Assembly (NCBI GenBank): GCA_963745205.1
Contig: CAVUWX010000012.1
Location: forward strand, 62,001-126,000
Length of the DNA stretch: 64,000 nt
Source: Hyphomicrobium_A sp963745205
GTDB taxonomy: Bacteria > Pseudomonadota > Alphaproteobacteria > Rhizobiales > Hyphomicrobiaceae
Direction of reading: 5' to 3'
Position 1 is the first letter of the stretch, and each line of letters starts with the position of its first letter. Both the position numbers and the translations under genes were made by a program. This document shows, one piece after another, positions 32,160 through 41,118 of this stretch. The notes beneath the pieces are model-generated. The model did no database searches and was not told where the DNA came from. It saw only the letters and a list, made by a program, of their open reading frames with translations.

Positions 32160-33158
32160 TCAGCGGATGAGGCCCTCCGAGCGCGCGAGCTGTCTTAAGG
32201 GCTGCTCTGGGCGCGCGCCGATGTGGCCGATGACCTCGGCTGCCGCGAGGCTCCCCAGCCGCCCGCAGTCGGCGAGCGAAAGGGAGCGCGTTAGGCCGTA
32301 GAGGAACCCTGCCGCGTACAGGTCGCCGGCGCCCGTCACGTCGACGACCTTGGTGACGGGCTCTGGCCGGATGTCGATCGTCATGCGCTCCGTCACGATC
32401 ACCGAGCCGAGCTCCGAGCGCGTCAGCACCGCGATTTCGCAGTCGCGCCGCACGGCAGTCACGGCGTCCTCGAAGCGGTTCACCTCGTAGAGCGCCGTGA
32501 TCTCCTTCTCGTTGGCGAAAAGGATATCAACGCCGTGGTGCACGAGCTTGCGGAAGTCGTCGCGGTGGCGGTCGACGCAGAAGGCATCTGACAGCGTGAG
32601 CGCGGTCTTACGTCCGGCCTTGGCCGCAATCCTCGCCGCGGCGTGGAAGGCCTCTTTGGCTTCCGGCTTGTCGAACAGGTAGCCTTCGAGATAGGTGACC
32701 TGCGCTGATGCGATGAGCGTCTCGTCGACCTCGCGCGGCCCGAGCTCGGTGCTCGCGCCGAGGAACGTATTCATGGTGCGCTCGCCGTCCGGCGTGACGA
32801 AGATGATGCACAGCGCGGTCGGAGCGCCGCTCGTAGCGGGGGCCGTGTCATATGTAACGCCGATGGCGCGGATGTCGTGCGCGAATACTTTCCCGAATTG
32901 ATCGTCCGCGACACGACCGATGAAGGCCGCGCGCGCGCCGAATGAGGAGAGCCCGGCGATCGTGTTGGCGGCCGAGCCGCCCGAGCGTTCGAGACCGCCC
33001 TCCATCAGGGCGTAAAGGCGTTCGGCCTCACGCGCCTCCACGAGGCGCATGAAGCCTTTACGCAGCTCGTGTTTCGTCAGGAAGGCGTTGTCGCAGCGTC
33101 CGATGATGTCGACTATGGCATTGCCGATGCCGACGACATCGTAGTGAGTGTCCGCCAT
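32160..33158 (-). CDS. Adenosine kinase, PfkB family
   Basis: 332 residues from the ATG at 33,158. N-terminal VVGIGNAIVDIIGRCD, then GGSAANTIAGLSSFGARAAF, and the C-terminal PfkB signature DVTGAGDLYAAGFLYG containing the catalytic Asp (TGAGD). The overall sequence resembles bacterial adenosine kinases, which phosphorylate adenosine to AMP; other nucleoside or sugar kinases of the family cannot be fully excluded. It lies 79 bases downstream of holA on the same strand. Confidence 0.85.
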   Translation of the reverse strand: MADTHYDVVGIGNAIVDIIGRCDNAFLTKHELRKGFMRLVEAREAERLYALMEGGLERSGGSAANTIAGLSSFGARAAFIGRVADDQFGKVFAHDIRAIGVTYDTAPATSGAPTALCIIFVTPDGERTMNTFLGASTELGPREVDETLIASAQVTYLEGYLFDKPEAKEAFHAAARIAAKAGRKTALTLSDAFCVDRHRDDFRKLVHHGVDILFANEKEITALYEVNRFEDAVTAVRRDCEIAVLTRSELGSVIVTERMTIDIRPEPVTKVVDVTGAGDLYAAGFLYGLTRSLSLADCGRLGSLAAAEVIGHIGARPEQPLRQLARSEGLIR

Positions 33159-33237
33159 TGAAGTCCCCAAACCGCGTCCGGGCCCCCGGGTCGCGACGCA
33201 CTATAGGCAGCGCCGAGATGTGGGCAAGCGGCGGTGC

Positions 33238-34272
33238 TCAGCGTTGAGGTGGCGGGCGCGCCGCCCCCGCGAGGCCGATCAGCAGCTCCTCGGCGATGGG
33301 CTCCTCCAGCGCCGTTGACAACCGCGCGGCTTTCGCCGCCGCTGCAGCGCGCGACAACGCCTCCGACAGTCGCGCCGTCGACCACAGGCGGCACTGCAGG
33401 CCGAGCGAGTCCTTCTGCTTGAAGTGGATAGGCGGGCGCAGCTGTCGGATCGCATCCTCGAACGAACGGCCTTGATCGATGTCGGATCGGATTCGGTGCA
33501 GGCGCTCGAGGTGGCGCTGTGCGGCCGCAATGATCATTTGCGGGCTTTCGCCGGCGGCAAGCGCGCGCGCGTACTCGGCGACGGCGCGCTTGGTATCGCC
33601 AGCGGCCGCGCCGTCGAGAATGCGGTCAATCGCGAGCTGCGAGGCGTCCCCAACGATCGCCTCGATGTCGCCTGTGTCGATCTCGGACTTACCCGCGGCG
33701 TAGAGCGCAAGCTTCTCGATCTCGCCACGCGACAGCGCGCGGTCGGCGCCAACGCGCGTCACCAGCAGATCGCGCGCCTCGGGTGAGATGGCGAGGCCGT
33801 GACTTTTCAGTACGTCGCGCACTAGCGTTTCAAGATCGTGCGCTTCGTCTGGGTAGCAGGCGACGGCTGCCGCTTTGCCCGCCTTTTCGAACAGGGTGCG
33901 CAGCGAATCCGTCGGCCGCAGATTTCCGCCTTCGACGATCAACGTGGCGGCGAGCCTATTGCCGGCGATGAACGGCTCCAGCGCCGCGGCCGTGATGCGC
34001 CTGCCGGCGGCGGCGCGCACGACCTTGGAGCCGCCGAACATCGGGATCGTCTGCAGCTCTATGGCGAGCCGGTCGGGATCGTTGTCAAGATCGGTGTCCT
34101 CGATGCGGATGATCTCGCCCGGCGGATTGTCGCGAGCGGCAACAACGGCGGCGAGCCGTGCGGCGCGCTCGCTGATGAGACCTGCATCGGTTCCGTAGAA
34201 TAGCACCGCCGGCACGCTCGGCCCGGGGGCTTTGAGGAATGCTTCCGCTTGATGAGCCTTTACGGCGACCAT
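33238..34272 (-). CDS. holA: DNA polymerase III delta subunit
   Basis: 344 residues in the three-domain delta layout: N-terminal AAA-like part with PAVLFYGTDAGLISERAA and IPMFGGSKVVRA, then LVTRVGADRALSRGEIEKLALY, and a C-terminal helical collar. Delta opens the sliding clamp within the clamp-loader. The leuS-lptE-holA order is conserved with E. coli. The gene starts 49 bases after the lptE stop. Confidence 0.92.
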   Translation of the reverse strand: MVAVKAHQAEAFLKAPGPSVPAVLFYGTDAGLISERAARLAAVVAARDNPPGEIIRIEDTDLDNDPDRLAIELQTIPMFGGSKVVRAAAGRRITAAALEPFIAGNRLAATLIVEGGNLRPTDSLRTLFEKAGKAAAVACYPDEAHDLETLVRDVLKSHGLAISPEARDLLVTRVGADRALSRGEIEKLALYAAGKSEIDTGDIEAIVGDASQLAIDRILDGAAAGDTKRAVAEYARALAAGESPQMIIAAAQRHLERLHRIRSDIDQGRSFEDAIRQLRPPIHFKQKDSLGLQCRLWSTARLSEALSRAAAAAKAARLSTALEEPIAEELLIGLAGAARPPPQR

Positions 34273-34321
34273 GGGTGATGGGCGAAGAGAGGGGAGCCAA
34301 AACGTACGTCGCGACGACGGT

Positions 34322-34864
34322 TCAAGCCGCGTTCGACAGGTAGGCAGCGAGGCGCGACTTCAGATCGTCGGCAACGGTGCTTGCCGCGCGGTCCTCCGCA
34401 TCCTTGCGGGCGCGCACGTTGGAATACACCGACTCAAAGCGCTCGAACATGATGCGCCCGTTGCTTTCGCCCTGCAGCGCTACGGATTTGTCGGCGATGC
34501 GGATGAGCCTGAATCTCGCGTTGAGGTTATATACGCTGCCGCTCGAATTGCCGCTGATCTGCACGAGCGTCGCCGAGATCGATTCCGTCAGTACGATCTC
34601 CAGCCGGTAAGCCGGATTGACCGCTTCCGCGCCGCCGCCCGTCGACTGGAAGATCATCTCGTTGCGCACGCGCTGGCCGACGCGGCCCGGAATGGGCGCG
34701 ATCTCGAGGCTCGCGAGCTTGGCGGCGACATTTGACCCGCCGATCAGCGGGGAGGTGGCATAGAGCGGGTGGAAACCGGAATCGCCGCAGCCGGCCACGA
34801 GCATGGGCACCGCGGCGCAAGCCAACGCAACGCAGATTGCCGATCGGCGGCTAACGCTCCGCAT
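34322..34864 (-). CDS. lptE: LPS-assembly lipoprotein LptE
   Basis: 180 residues with a lipoprotein signal: basic N-terminus, hydrophobic core, and lipobox VAG-C with Cys26. The mature start CGDSGFHPLYA is typical of LptE. The protein forms a plug in the LptD outer-membrane barrel for lipopolysaccharide insertion, so the organism should make LPS. It follows leuS by 20 bases in an operon with holA. Confidence 0.9.
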   Translation of the reverse strand: MRSVSRRSAICVALACAAVPMLVAGCGDSGFHPLYATSPLIGGSNVAAKLASLEIAPIPGRVGQRVRNEMIFQSTGGGAEAVNPAYRLEIVLTESISATLVQISGNSSGSVYNLNARFRLIRIADKSVALQGESNGRIMFERFESVYSNVRARKDAEDRAASTVADDLKSRLAAYLSNAA

Positions 34865-34884
34865 CGATCGCCCCCTGTTCCGAC

Positions 34885-37510
34885 CTACCCGACGACATTC
34901 ACGATTCTCTGCGGCACAACGATGACCTTCTTAACCGGCCGGCCTTCGAGGGCGCGCTGAACCGGCTCAAGCCTCAAGGCCGCAGCCTCGATCTCGTCAG
35001 AGCCAGCCGTTCGAGCAATCGTGAGCTCGTCCCGTCGCTTACCGTTCACCTGTACGGCAATGGTGATCGTATCGTCAACGAGCAAGCCCGGATCGGCCTC
35101 CGGCCAGGGCTGATTGGCCAGCAATGTGTTGTATCCGAGCCGCGCCCAGCCTTCCTCGGCCAAATGCGGCATCATCGGGCCTATCATTTGCACTAAGAAT
35201 TCGAGCGCCTCGCGCAGGGCCCAGGGGTAGCCCTCCCCCGTTCTCCCCAGGGCCGAACCCAGAACATTTGCGAACTCGTACACGTAGGCTACGGCCACGT
35301 TGAAGCGCAGGTTCTCGATGGCGCGGGCAACCTGGTCCAGCGCTTTGTGGGCCGAGCGGCGCAGTGCCGTCGCCTCGGGTCCGAACGTCGCCGGCTTCAC
35401 CGCACCCTTCTTGGTGGCTAGGGTCGCGCCCTGATCGACGAGGCGCCAGATGCGCTGCACGAAACGCCGCGCGCCATCGACGCCGACGTCGGTGTAGATG
35501 ACGTCGCGCTCCGGGCGGGCTGTCGGAGAGCACAAACCAGCGCGCGACATCGGCGCCGTGCTGGCTGACGAAGGCGTCGAGGTCGACGGTGTTCTTGCGC
35601 GACTTCGACATCTTCTCGACCGAGCCGATGGTGACCGGCTCGCCTGAGTTCGCCTCGAACGCGCGCCGCTTGTCGCCCTCGCCCTCGAGGCGTACCTGCG
35701 TCGGCAACAGCCACCCGCCGCGGCGCGACTTGTAGGTCTCGTGCGTGACCATGCCTTGCGTGAACAGCGCCGCGAACGGTTCGCGCACGTTGCTCTTCAA
35801 TTTTAGGTGGCCGGTGTCGCACATGGCGCGCGTGAAGAAGCGCGAATAAAGCAGGTGCAGGATCGCGTGCTCGATGCCGCCGATATACTGATCGACCGGA
35901 AGCCAGTAGTCGGCCGCGGCCTTGTCGACGGGCTTCGGCATGGCGGGGTCGGTGAAGCGGACGAAGTACCAGGAGCTATCGACGAAGGTGTCCATGGTGT
36001 CGGTCTCGCGCACCGCGTCCTCGCCGCACGTGGGGCACTTGACGTGCTTCCACGTGGGGTGGCGGTCGAGCGGGTTGCCTGGCTTGTCGAAGGTCGCGTC
36101 GGCCGGCAGCTCGACGGGAAGGTCCTTGTCCGGCACCGGTACGACGCCGCATGTCTTGCAGTGGATGACCGGGATCGGGCAGCCCCAGTAGCGCTGGCGC
36201 GAGATGCCCCAATCGCGCAGCCGGTAGTTCACCTTGCGCTTGCCGACGGACTTCTTGCCGAGCTTCTGCGCCTCGAGGCGCTTCGCCGTCTCCTCGAACG
36301 CGGCCTTCGTGTCGAGGCCGTCGAGGAAGCTCGAGTTGATCATCGTGCCTTCGCCGTCGAAGGCCTTGTCCTCGATAGTGAAGGTGGCCGCGTCGGCGCC
36401 GGGCGGCAGCACCACGGGCACGAAGGGGAGCGCATATTTGCGCGCGAAATCGAGATCGCGCTGGTCGCCGGACGGGCAACCGAAGATGGCTCCGGTGCCG
36501 TACTCCATGAGGATGAAGTTTGCCACGTAGACGGGCAGCTTCCAATTCTTGTCAAAGGGGTGGACGGCACGGATGCCGGTGTCGAAGCCCTGCTTCTCGG
36601 CGGTCTCGAGCTCCGCAACGGAGGTGCCCATGTGGCGGCACTCCTCGCAGAACGCGGCGAGTTTCGGATTGTCCTCGGCTGCAGCTTTCGCCAGCGGATG
36701 ATCGGGGGCCAGCGCGACGAATGCCGCGCCGAACAGCGTGTCGGGCCGCGTGGTATAGACCTCGACCTCGCTCTGGCCCTTGGGCGCCGTGTCCTTGTCG
36801 AGCGAGAAACGCACCAGCAGGCCTTCCGAGCGGCCGATCCAGTTCGCCTGCATCAGGCGCACCTTCTCCGGCCACTTGTCGAGCGTCTGCAGCGCGTCCA
36901 GCAGCTCGTCGGCGTATTCGGTGATTTTGAAGAACCACTGCGTGAGCTCGCGCTGCTCCACCAGAGCGCCTGAACGCCATCCGCGCCCGTCGATCACCTG
37001 CTCGTTCGCGAGCACCGTGTGGTCTACCGGGTCCCAGTTGACCTTGGAGGATTTGCGGTACGCGAGCCCCTTTTTCAGCATGTCGAGGAAGAGCTTTTGC
37101 TGGTGCCGGTAGTAGTCGGGCGAGCAGGTCGCGATCTCGCGCGACCAGTCGAGCGACAGGCCCATCGACTTGAGCTGGCGCTTCATGGTTTCGATGTTCT
37201 GGTAGGTCCACTCCGCTGGATGGACCTTGTGCTCCATCGCGGCGTTCTCGGCCGGCATGCCGAACGCGTCCCAACCCATGGGATGCAGCACGTTCATGCC
37301 CTTAGCGCGCTTGTAGCGGGCGAAGACGTCGCCCATGGTGTAGTTGCGGGAGTGGCCGACGTGGATGCGCCCGGACGGATAGGGAAACATCTCGAGCACG
37401 TAGCACTTGGGCCGCGGGTCGTCGTTGGAGGCGCGGAAGATGTCCGCCTTCTCCCAAACCTCCTGCCAGTGCTTCTCGCGCGTAGGTGCGTCGTAGCTTT
37501 CGTTGGCCAT
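34885..37510 (-). CDS. leuS: Leucyl-tRNA synthetase (frame break)
   Basis: Class I synthetase. The HIGH-type motif is HVGH (residues 50-53) after FPYPSGRI; the editing domain includes FGCPSGDQRDLDFARKYALP; two Zn-type CxxC pairs occur near CKTCGVVP and CPTCGEDAV; KMSKS is at about 633-637. At about 35,512 an extra base breaks the frame within VLSDSPP; the next frame continues ERDVIYTDVGVDGARRF to a stop at 34,885, giving about 875 residues. First gene of the leuS-lptE-holA operon; divergent from yggS. Confidence 0.94.
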
Positions 37511-37596
37511 ACGGCGTCAATCTCTTCCCATGTTTTTTGGGTTTAGCGCGGCGTAATGAGCCTTAAAGGAGCAAACGGGTCAAGGCAGCATAGTGC

Positions 37597-38290
37597 ATGG
37601 GACAGCCAAGCGAGATGACGGATGACGCCGCAGGTCGGCTGGGCGAGGTTGAGGCGCGCATGGCGATCGCGGCGCGCGCAGCTGGGCACGATCCTGCGGA
37701 CGTGAAGCTGATCGCGGTTTCCAAGACCTTCCAAGTGGCCGCGATTCTGCCCGTTCTGAAGGCTGGTCATCGCCTCTTCGGCGAGAACCGCGTGCAGGAG
37801 GCAAAGGCCAAATGGCCGGCGCTGAAAGCCGAATTTCCCGACGTCGAATTGCATCTCATTGGTCCGCTGCAATCCAACAAGACGAAGGAGGCGGTCGAGC
37901 TGTTCGACGCCATCCACTCGATCGACCGGCCGAAGATCGCGCGTGCGGTTGCCGAGGAAATGCAGCGACAGGGCAAGCGGCTGCCGCTCTTCATTCAAGT
38001 CAACACCGGCGAGGAGCCGCAGAAGGCCGGCGTGCTGCCCAAGGACGCCGCGGCGCTCGTGGCGCTGTGCCGCGACGAGCTGAAGCTCGATGTCGCAGGC
38101 CTCATGTGCATTCCTCCTCTCGAGGAGGAAGCAGCGGTGCACTTCGCCTTTCTCGCCAAGCTCGCGGGCGAGCTTGGCCTACGCGGCTTGAGCATGGGTA
38201 TGAGCGAGGACTTCGAGACAGCCATCGCCTTCGGCGCGACGCACGTGCGCGTCGGCAGCGCCATCTTCGGATCTCGCGGGCAGCGCCTAG
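37597..38290 (+). CDS. YggS/PLPBP family pyridoxal phosphate homeostasis protein (stop lost by frame break)
   Basis: From the ATG at 37,597: LIAVSKTF holds the PLP-binding Lys (residue 43), followed by LFGENRVQEAKAKWP, HLIGPLQSNKTK, LGLRGLSMGMSEDFETAIAF and THVRVGSAIFGSR, the usual end of the family. In the sequence as given the frame runs on into the next gene, but removing one G from the run at 38,278-38,280 gives GSRGSA and a TAG at 38,288-38,290. I take this as the true end (about 231 residues). The protein carries PLP without known enzymatic activity and balances B6 pools. Confidence 0.85.
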
Positions 38291-38400
38291 AGTTTTCCAG
38301 GGAGAATTCATCGCCAGTCATCTTGTGTGGCGGGCCGCGGTGTAGGCTTCGATCAAATGATTCGTGCCGATTTTTGATCGTAACTCGCTGGAGGCGAATG

Positions 38401-39306
38401 ATGACCGCAGCCGCAGCCCGGAAAGACTCCAACGCGGCCGACGCCGCCGCGAGCGACGCGGCCCACGATGCGCGCGCCGAAGCCATGGCGCAGACCGCAG
38501 CGACGAAGGTTGCCGGCGTCTCGAAGGCCGTCTCCTCCAAAGCGATCCAGGACGGCTGGTATCACTTCGTCGTCGACATCTGGATCACGAATTTCAACCG
38601 CTTCGAGTTCGGCATCTACAAGCGCTCGCGCAACCGCGCCAAGTCGCGGCAGTTCACCTCCGACATGGATATGTTCGCGGAGGTGCTCGAAGGCGGCGAG
38701 CGTACGGGTCTCATCGGCTACCGCGAGGAGCTATGGGAGAAGGCGCAGGGCATGGACAAGCGCCTCGTGTTCAAGATCTTCAGCGACACGCTGAACTGGC
38801 GCGCGACCATGGACCTGATGATCGGTAGGTCGCTGCAGCAGACGATCGCCGCGCGCGGATTGCCGGTGATGACCTATTCGATCAACACCGACGACGACAA
38901 CTTCATCGTCTATTTGGAGCGCTCGGCCAACAAGTGGCCGCTGCTGCCGGAGAACTTCGCGTTCTTCATCATGCGCGACGGCGAGCCGCGCTTCTACCGG
39001 CTACGGCGCGATCTCATCAACCTCGGCGGCGACTACACGCTCTATGACCAGCAGGACGAGCCGGTAGGCCATCTTGACGGCAAGATCCTCTCCATCGGTG
39101 GCAAGTGGAAGTGCAAGGTCCGCCAGGACCACGCGGACCGGCGGCTGCTGACGGTGCTGCAGCTCTTCGCAGCCATGCAGATCTTCAACCGCGACTGCCG
39201 CCGGCACATACGGCGCTTGTGGAAGGACATCCGCCGCGGCAAGGTCAAGCCGCAGATCGAGCGCCAGGAAGCCGACCTCTACATGAACCCGCGCCGCATC
39301 CGCTGA
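38401..39306 (+). CDS. LURP-one/Tubby C-terminal-like protein (conserved hypothetical)
   Basis: 301 residues from the ATG at 38,401, with GGAGG 6 bases upstream; another ATG directly precedes it. N-terminal Ala-rich tail, then AIQDGWYHFVVDIWITNFNR and FTSDMDMFAEVLEGGERTG. The segment DYTLYDQQDEPVGHLDGKI followed by a KWKCKVRQD strand resembles the repeat of LURP-one-related proteins, a Tubby-like/phospholipid scramblase-like beta barrel. The C-terminus is strongly basic (RRHIRRLWKDIRRGK). Function unknown; membrane-lipid or anionic ligand binding is only inference. In frame with yggS in the raw sequence, see that entry. Confidence 0.7.
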   Translation: MTAAAARKDSNAADAAASDAAHDARAEAMAQTAATKVAGVSKAVSSKAIQDGWYHFVVDIWITNFNRFEFGIYKRSRNRAKSRQFTSDMDMFAEVLEGGERTGLIGYREELWEKAQGMDKRLVFKIFSDTLNWRATMDLMIGRSLQQTIAARGLPVMTYSINTDDDNFIVYLERSANKWPLLPENFAFFIMRDGEPRFYRLRRDLINLGGDYTLYDQQDEPVGHLDGKILSIGGKWKCKVRQDHADRRLLTVLQLFAAMQIFNRDCRRHIRRLWKDIRRGKVKPQIERQEADLYMNPRRIR

Positions 39307-39350
39307 GGGTATCCGGCGGCTTAGGCTTAGCCCGGGCTATGAGCTAAGGC

Positions 39351-39659
39351 TTGCATGAACTCACCGAGCGCCGACCTTCGGACGCGGTCGGAGCGGTGCG
39401 ATGCTTCCGAACGGGATCACTGCACATTGTCTGGGAAGCTACTGAGGTTCAAAGCTTTTCCTCTATCAACTCATTCTTAACCAAAAAACTTCACCCTAAC
39501 GGGAGCGCCGACGCCAATGTCCGCTGCTGGAGACAGCTATGTACCGAGTTCCTCTTTGCCATCATCCTATTGACCCTAGCGCTGGAAATGTCCGGCTGCA
39601 CCGGCTCCCTCCACCTCGGCAACGCGAACCAGTCCACGACCGAAAAGAGCGTCGGCTGA
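39351..39659 (+). CDS. Doubtful small lipoprotein-like reading frame
   Basis: In the 577-base gap between the LURP-like gene and the aminotransferase, an open frame of 102 codons ends with FLFAIILLTLALEMSGCTGS, which looks like a lipoprotein signal with a lipobox (MSGC), and a short polar tail. But no credible start codon or ribosome site lies just before the hydrophobic part, and the first ATG is 65 codons upstream. It might be a small lipoprotein with a mis-sequenced start or chance. Otherwise I see nothing in this gap except promoter sequence for the aminotransferase. Confidence 0.25.
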   Translation: MHELTERRPSDAVGAVRCFRTGSLHIVWEATEVQSFSSINSFLTKKLHPNGSADANVRCWRQLCTEFLFAIILLTLALEMSGCTGSLHLGNANQSTTEKSVG

Positions 39660-39883
39660 GGGACGTGATACGCGCACTTCGACCGCATGTGCCGAAGCGA
39701 TAAAACGCAGCCATGCGCCCCTTCGAGTTACCGGTCCCGGGCTGCAACTGACCCACCAGCAACGAACGACCGCCCGGCGCGATGCCGAAGCGGGATGTAG
39801 ACGAGCCGCCGCGCGGCCGCTAAGGCCTCTCGCGTGCGCCGCGGCGCTCCGAAATTTGTCTACAGACCGTGCCAGAGACGTTC

Positions 39884-41101
39884 ATGCCTTCGCAATCCGG
39901 ATTGGCGGTGCTCGCCGCGGGCGCGATCCTGTCGCCGTTCACACAACTGCGCCGACTACTCGAGGGCATGGAGCCCGGACACGCCAAACCCATCGACCTG
40001 ACGATCGGCGAGCCGCGCGAGGCGATGCCACCGCTCGTGACGGCGAAGCTCATCGAGGCCGTGGCGGACTACGGAAAATATCCGCCGATCCGCGGGACGG
40101 ATGCATTGCGCTCAGCGATCGCCGCGTGGGCTGGCAGGCGCTACGGCGCCGCGGCCGCGCCCGATCCGGCGCGCGAGGTGCTCCCCCTCAATGGCTCGCG
40201 CGAGGGGCTGTTTCTGGCAGCCCTTCCCGCCGCGGGGCGCAAGCAGGTCAAAGGCCGCGCGGCCGTGCTCATGTGCAATCCCTACTACAGCGCCTACATC
40301 GGCGGTGCGCTCGCGGTCGACGCCGAGCCCATCTACCTCAACGCGACCGCCGCGACAGGCCACCTGCCTGATCTGGAAGCGGTGGCAGCGGACAAGCCGC
40401 TGCTCGATCGCACGGTCGCGCTCTACCTCTGCTCGCCCGCGAACCCGCAGGGTGCCGTCGCCAGCGAGGCCTACATAGAGCGCGCGCTCGAGCTCGCGCG
40501 CGCTCACGACTTCATGCTGTTCTTCGACGAGTGCTACTCGGAGATCCATGCGGATCAACCGCCGCCGGGCGCGCTCGCGGTCGCAGCCGAGACCGCTGAT
40601 CGCTTCCGCAACCTCGTCGTCTTCAACTCGCTGTCGAAGCGATCGAACCTTCCCGGCCTGCGATCCGGCTTCTGCGCCGGAGATGCACGTTTCCTCGAGA
40701 CGTTCGCCGAGATCCGCAACATGGTGGCGCCCCAGGTGCCCGGTCCGACGCAGCACGTCTCTGCCGCTGTGTGGGGCGACGAAGCTCACGTCACCGCCAA
40801 CCGCGAAGCCTACCGCGCCAAGTACGACGTCTGCGATCGCGTGCTCGGAAGCCGCTACGGCTACCGCCGCCCGGCCGCCGGGTTCTTCCTCTGGCTCGAT
40901 GTCTCGAAGTTCGGTGGCGCTAGTGACGCAGCGGTAACCTTATGGAAACGCGGGGGTGTCAAGGTTTTGCCCGGTGCCTTTCTGGCGCAGGCCGGACGCG
41001 ACGGGACCAATCCGGGCGAAAACTACGTGCGGCTCGCATTGGTGCATGACGCGACGACCATCGCCGAGGCGCTCGAACGTTTCGTAGTAGTACTTGCGTA
41101 A
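39884..41101 (+). CDS. Class I/II aminotransferase, probably succinyldiaminopimelate type
   Basis: 405 residues from the ATG at 39,884 (a GTG at 39,869 is possible). The class I/II fold shows LTIGEPREAMPPL and YPPIRGTDALRSAIAAW at the N-terminus, CNPYYSAYIGGAL, FDECYSEIH (PLP Asp), and FNSLSKRSNLPGLRSGF with the PLP Lys in SLSKRS. Homologues beside ftsK in Hyphomicrobiales are usually annotated as DapC-type N-succinyldiaminopimelate aminotransferases of lysine and peptidoglycan precursor synthesis; that specificity is inference. ftsK follows after 17 bases. Confidence 0.8.
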   Translation: MPSQSGLAVLAAGAILSPFTQLRRLLEGMEPGHAKPIDLTIGEPREAMPPLVTAKLIEAVADYGKYPPIRGTDALRSAIAAWAGRRYGAAAAPDPAREVLPLNGSREGLFLAALPAAGRKQVKGRAAVLMCNPYYSAYIGGALAVDAEPIYLNATAATGHLPDLEAVAADKPLLDRTVALYLCSPANPQGAVASEAYIERALELARAHDFMLFFDECYSEIHADQPPPGALAVAAETADRFRNLVVFNSLSKRSNLPGLRSGFCAGDARFLETFAEIRNMVAPQVPGPTQHVSAAVWGDEAHVTANREAYRAKYDVCDRVLGSRYGYRRPAAGFFLWLDVSKFGGASDAAVTLWKRGGVKVLPGAFLAQAGRDGTNPGENYVRLALVHDATTIAEALERFVVVLA

Positions 41102-41118
41102 AGAGTCCGTTCGCCGTC

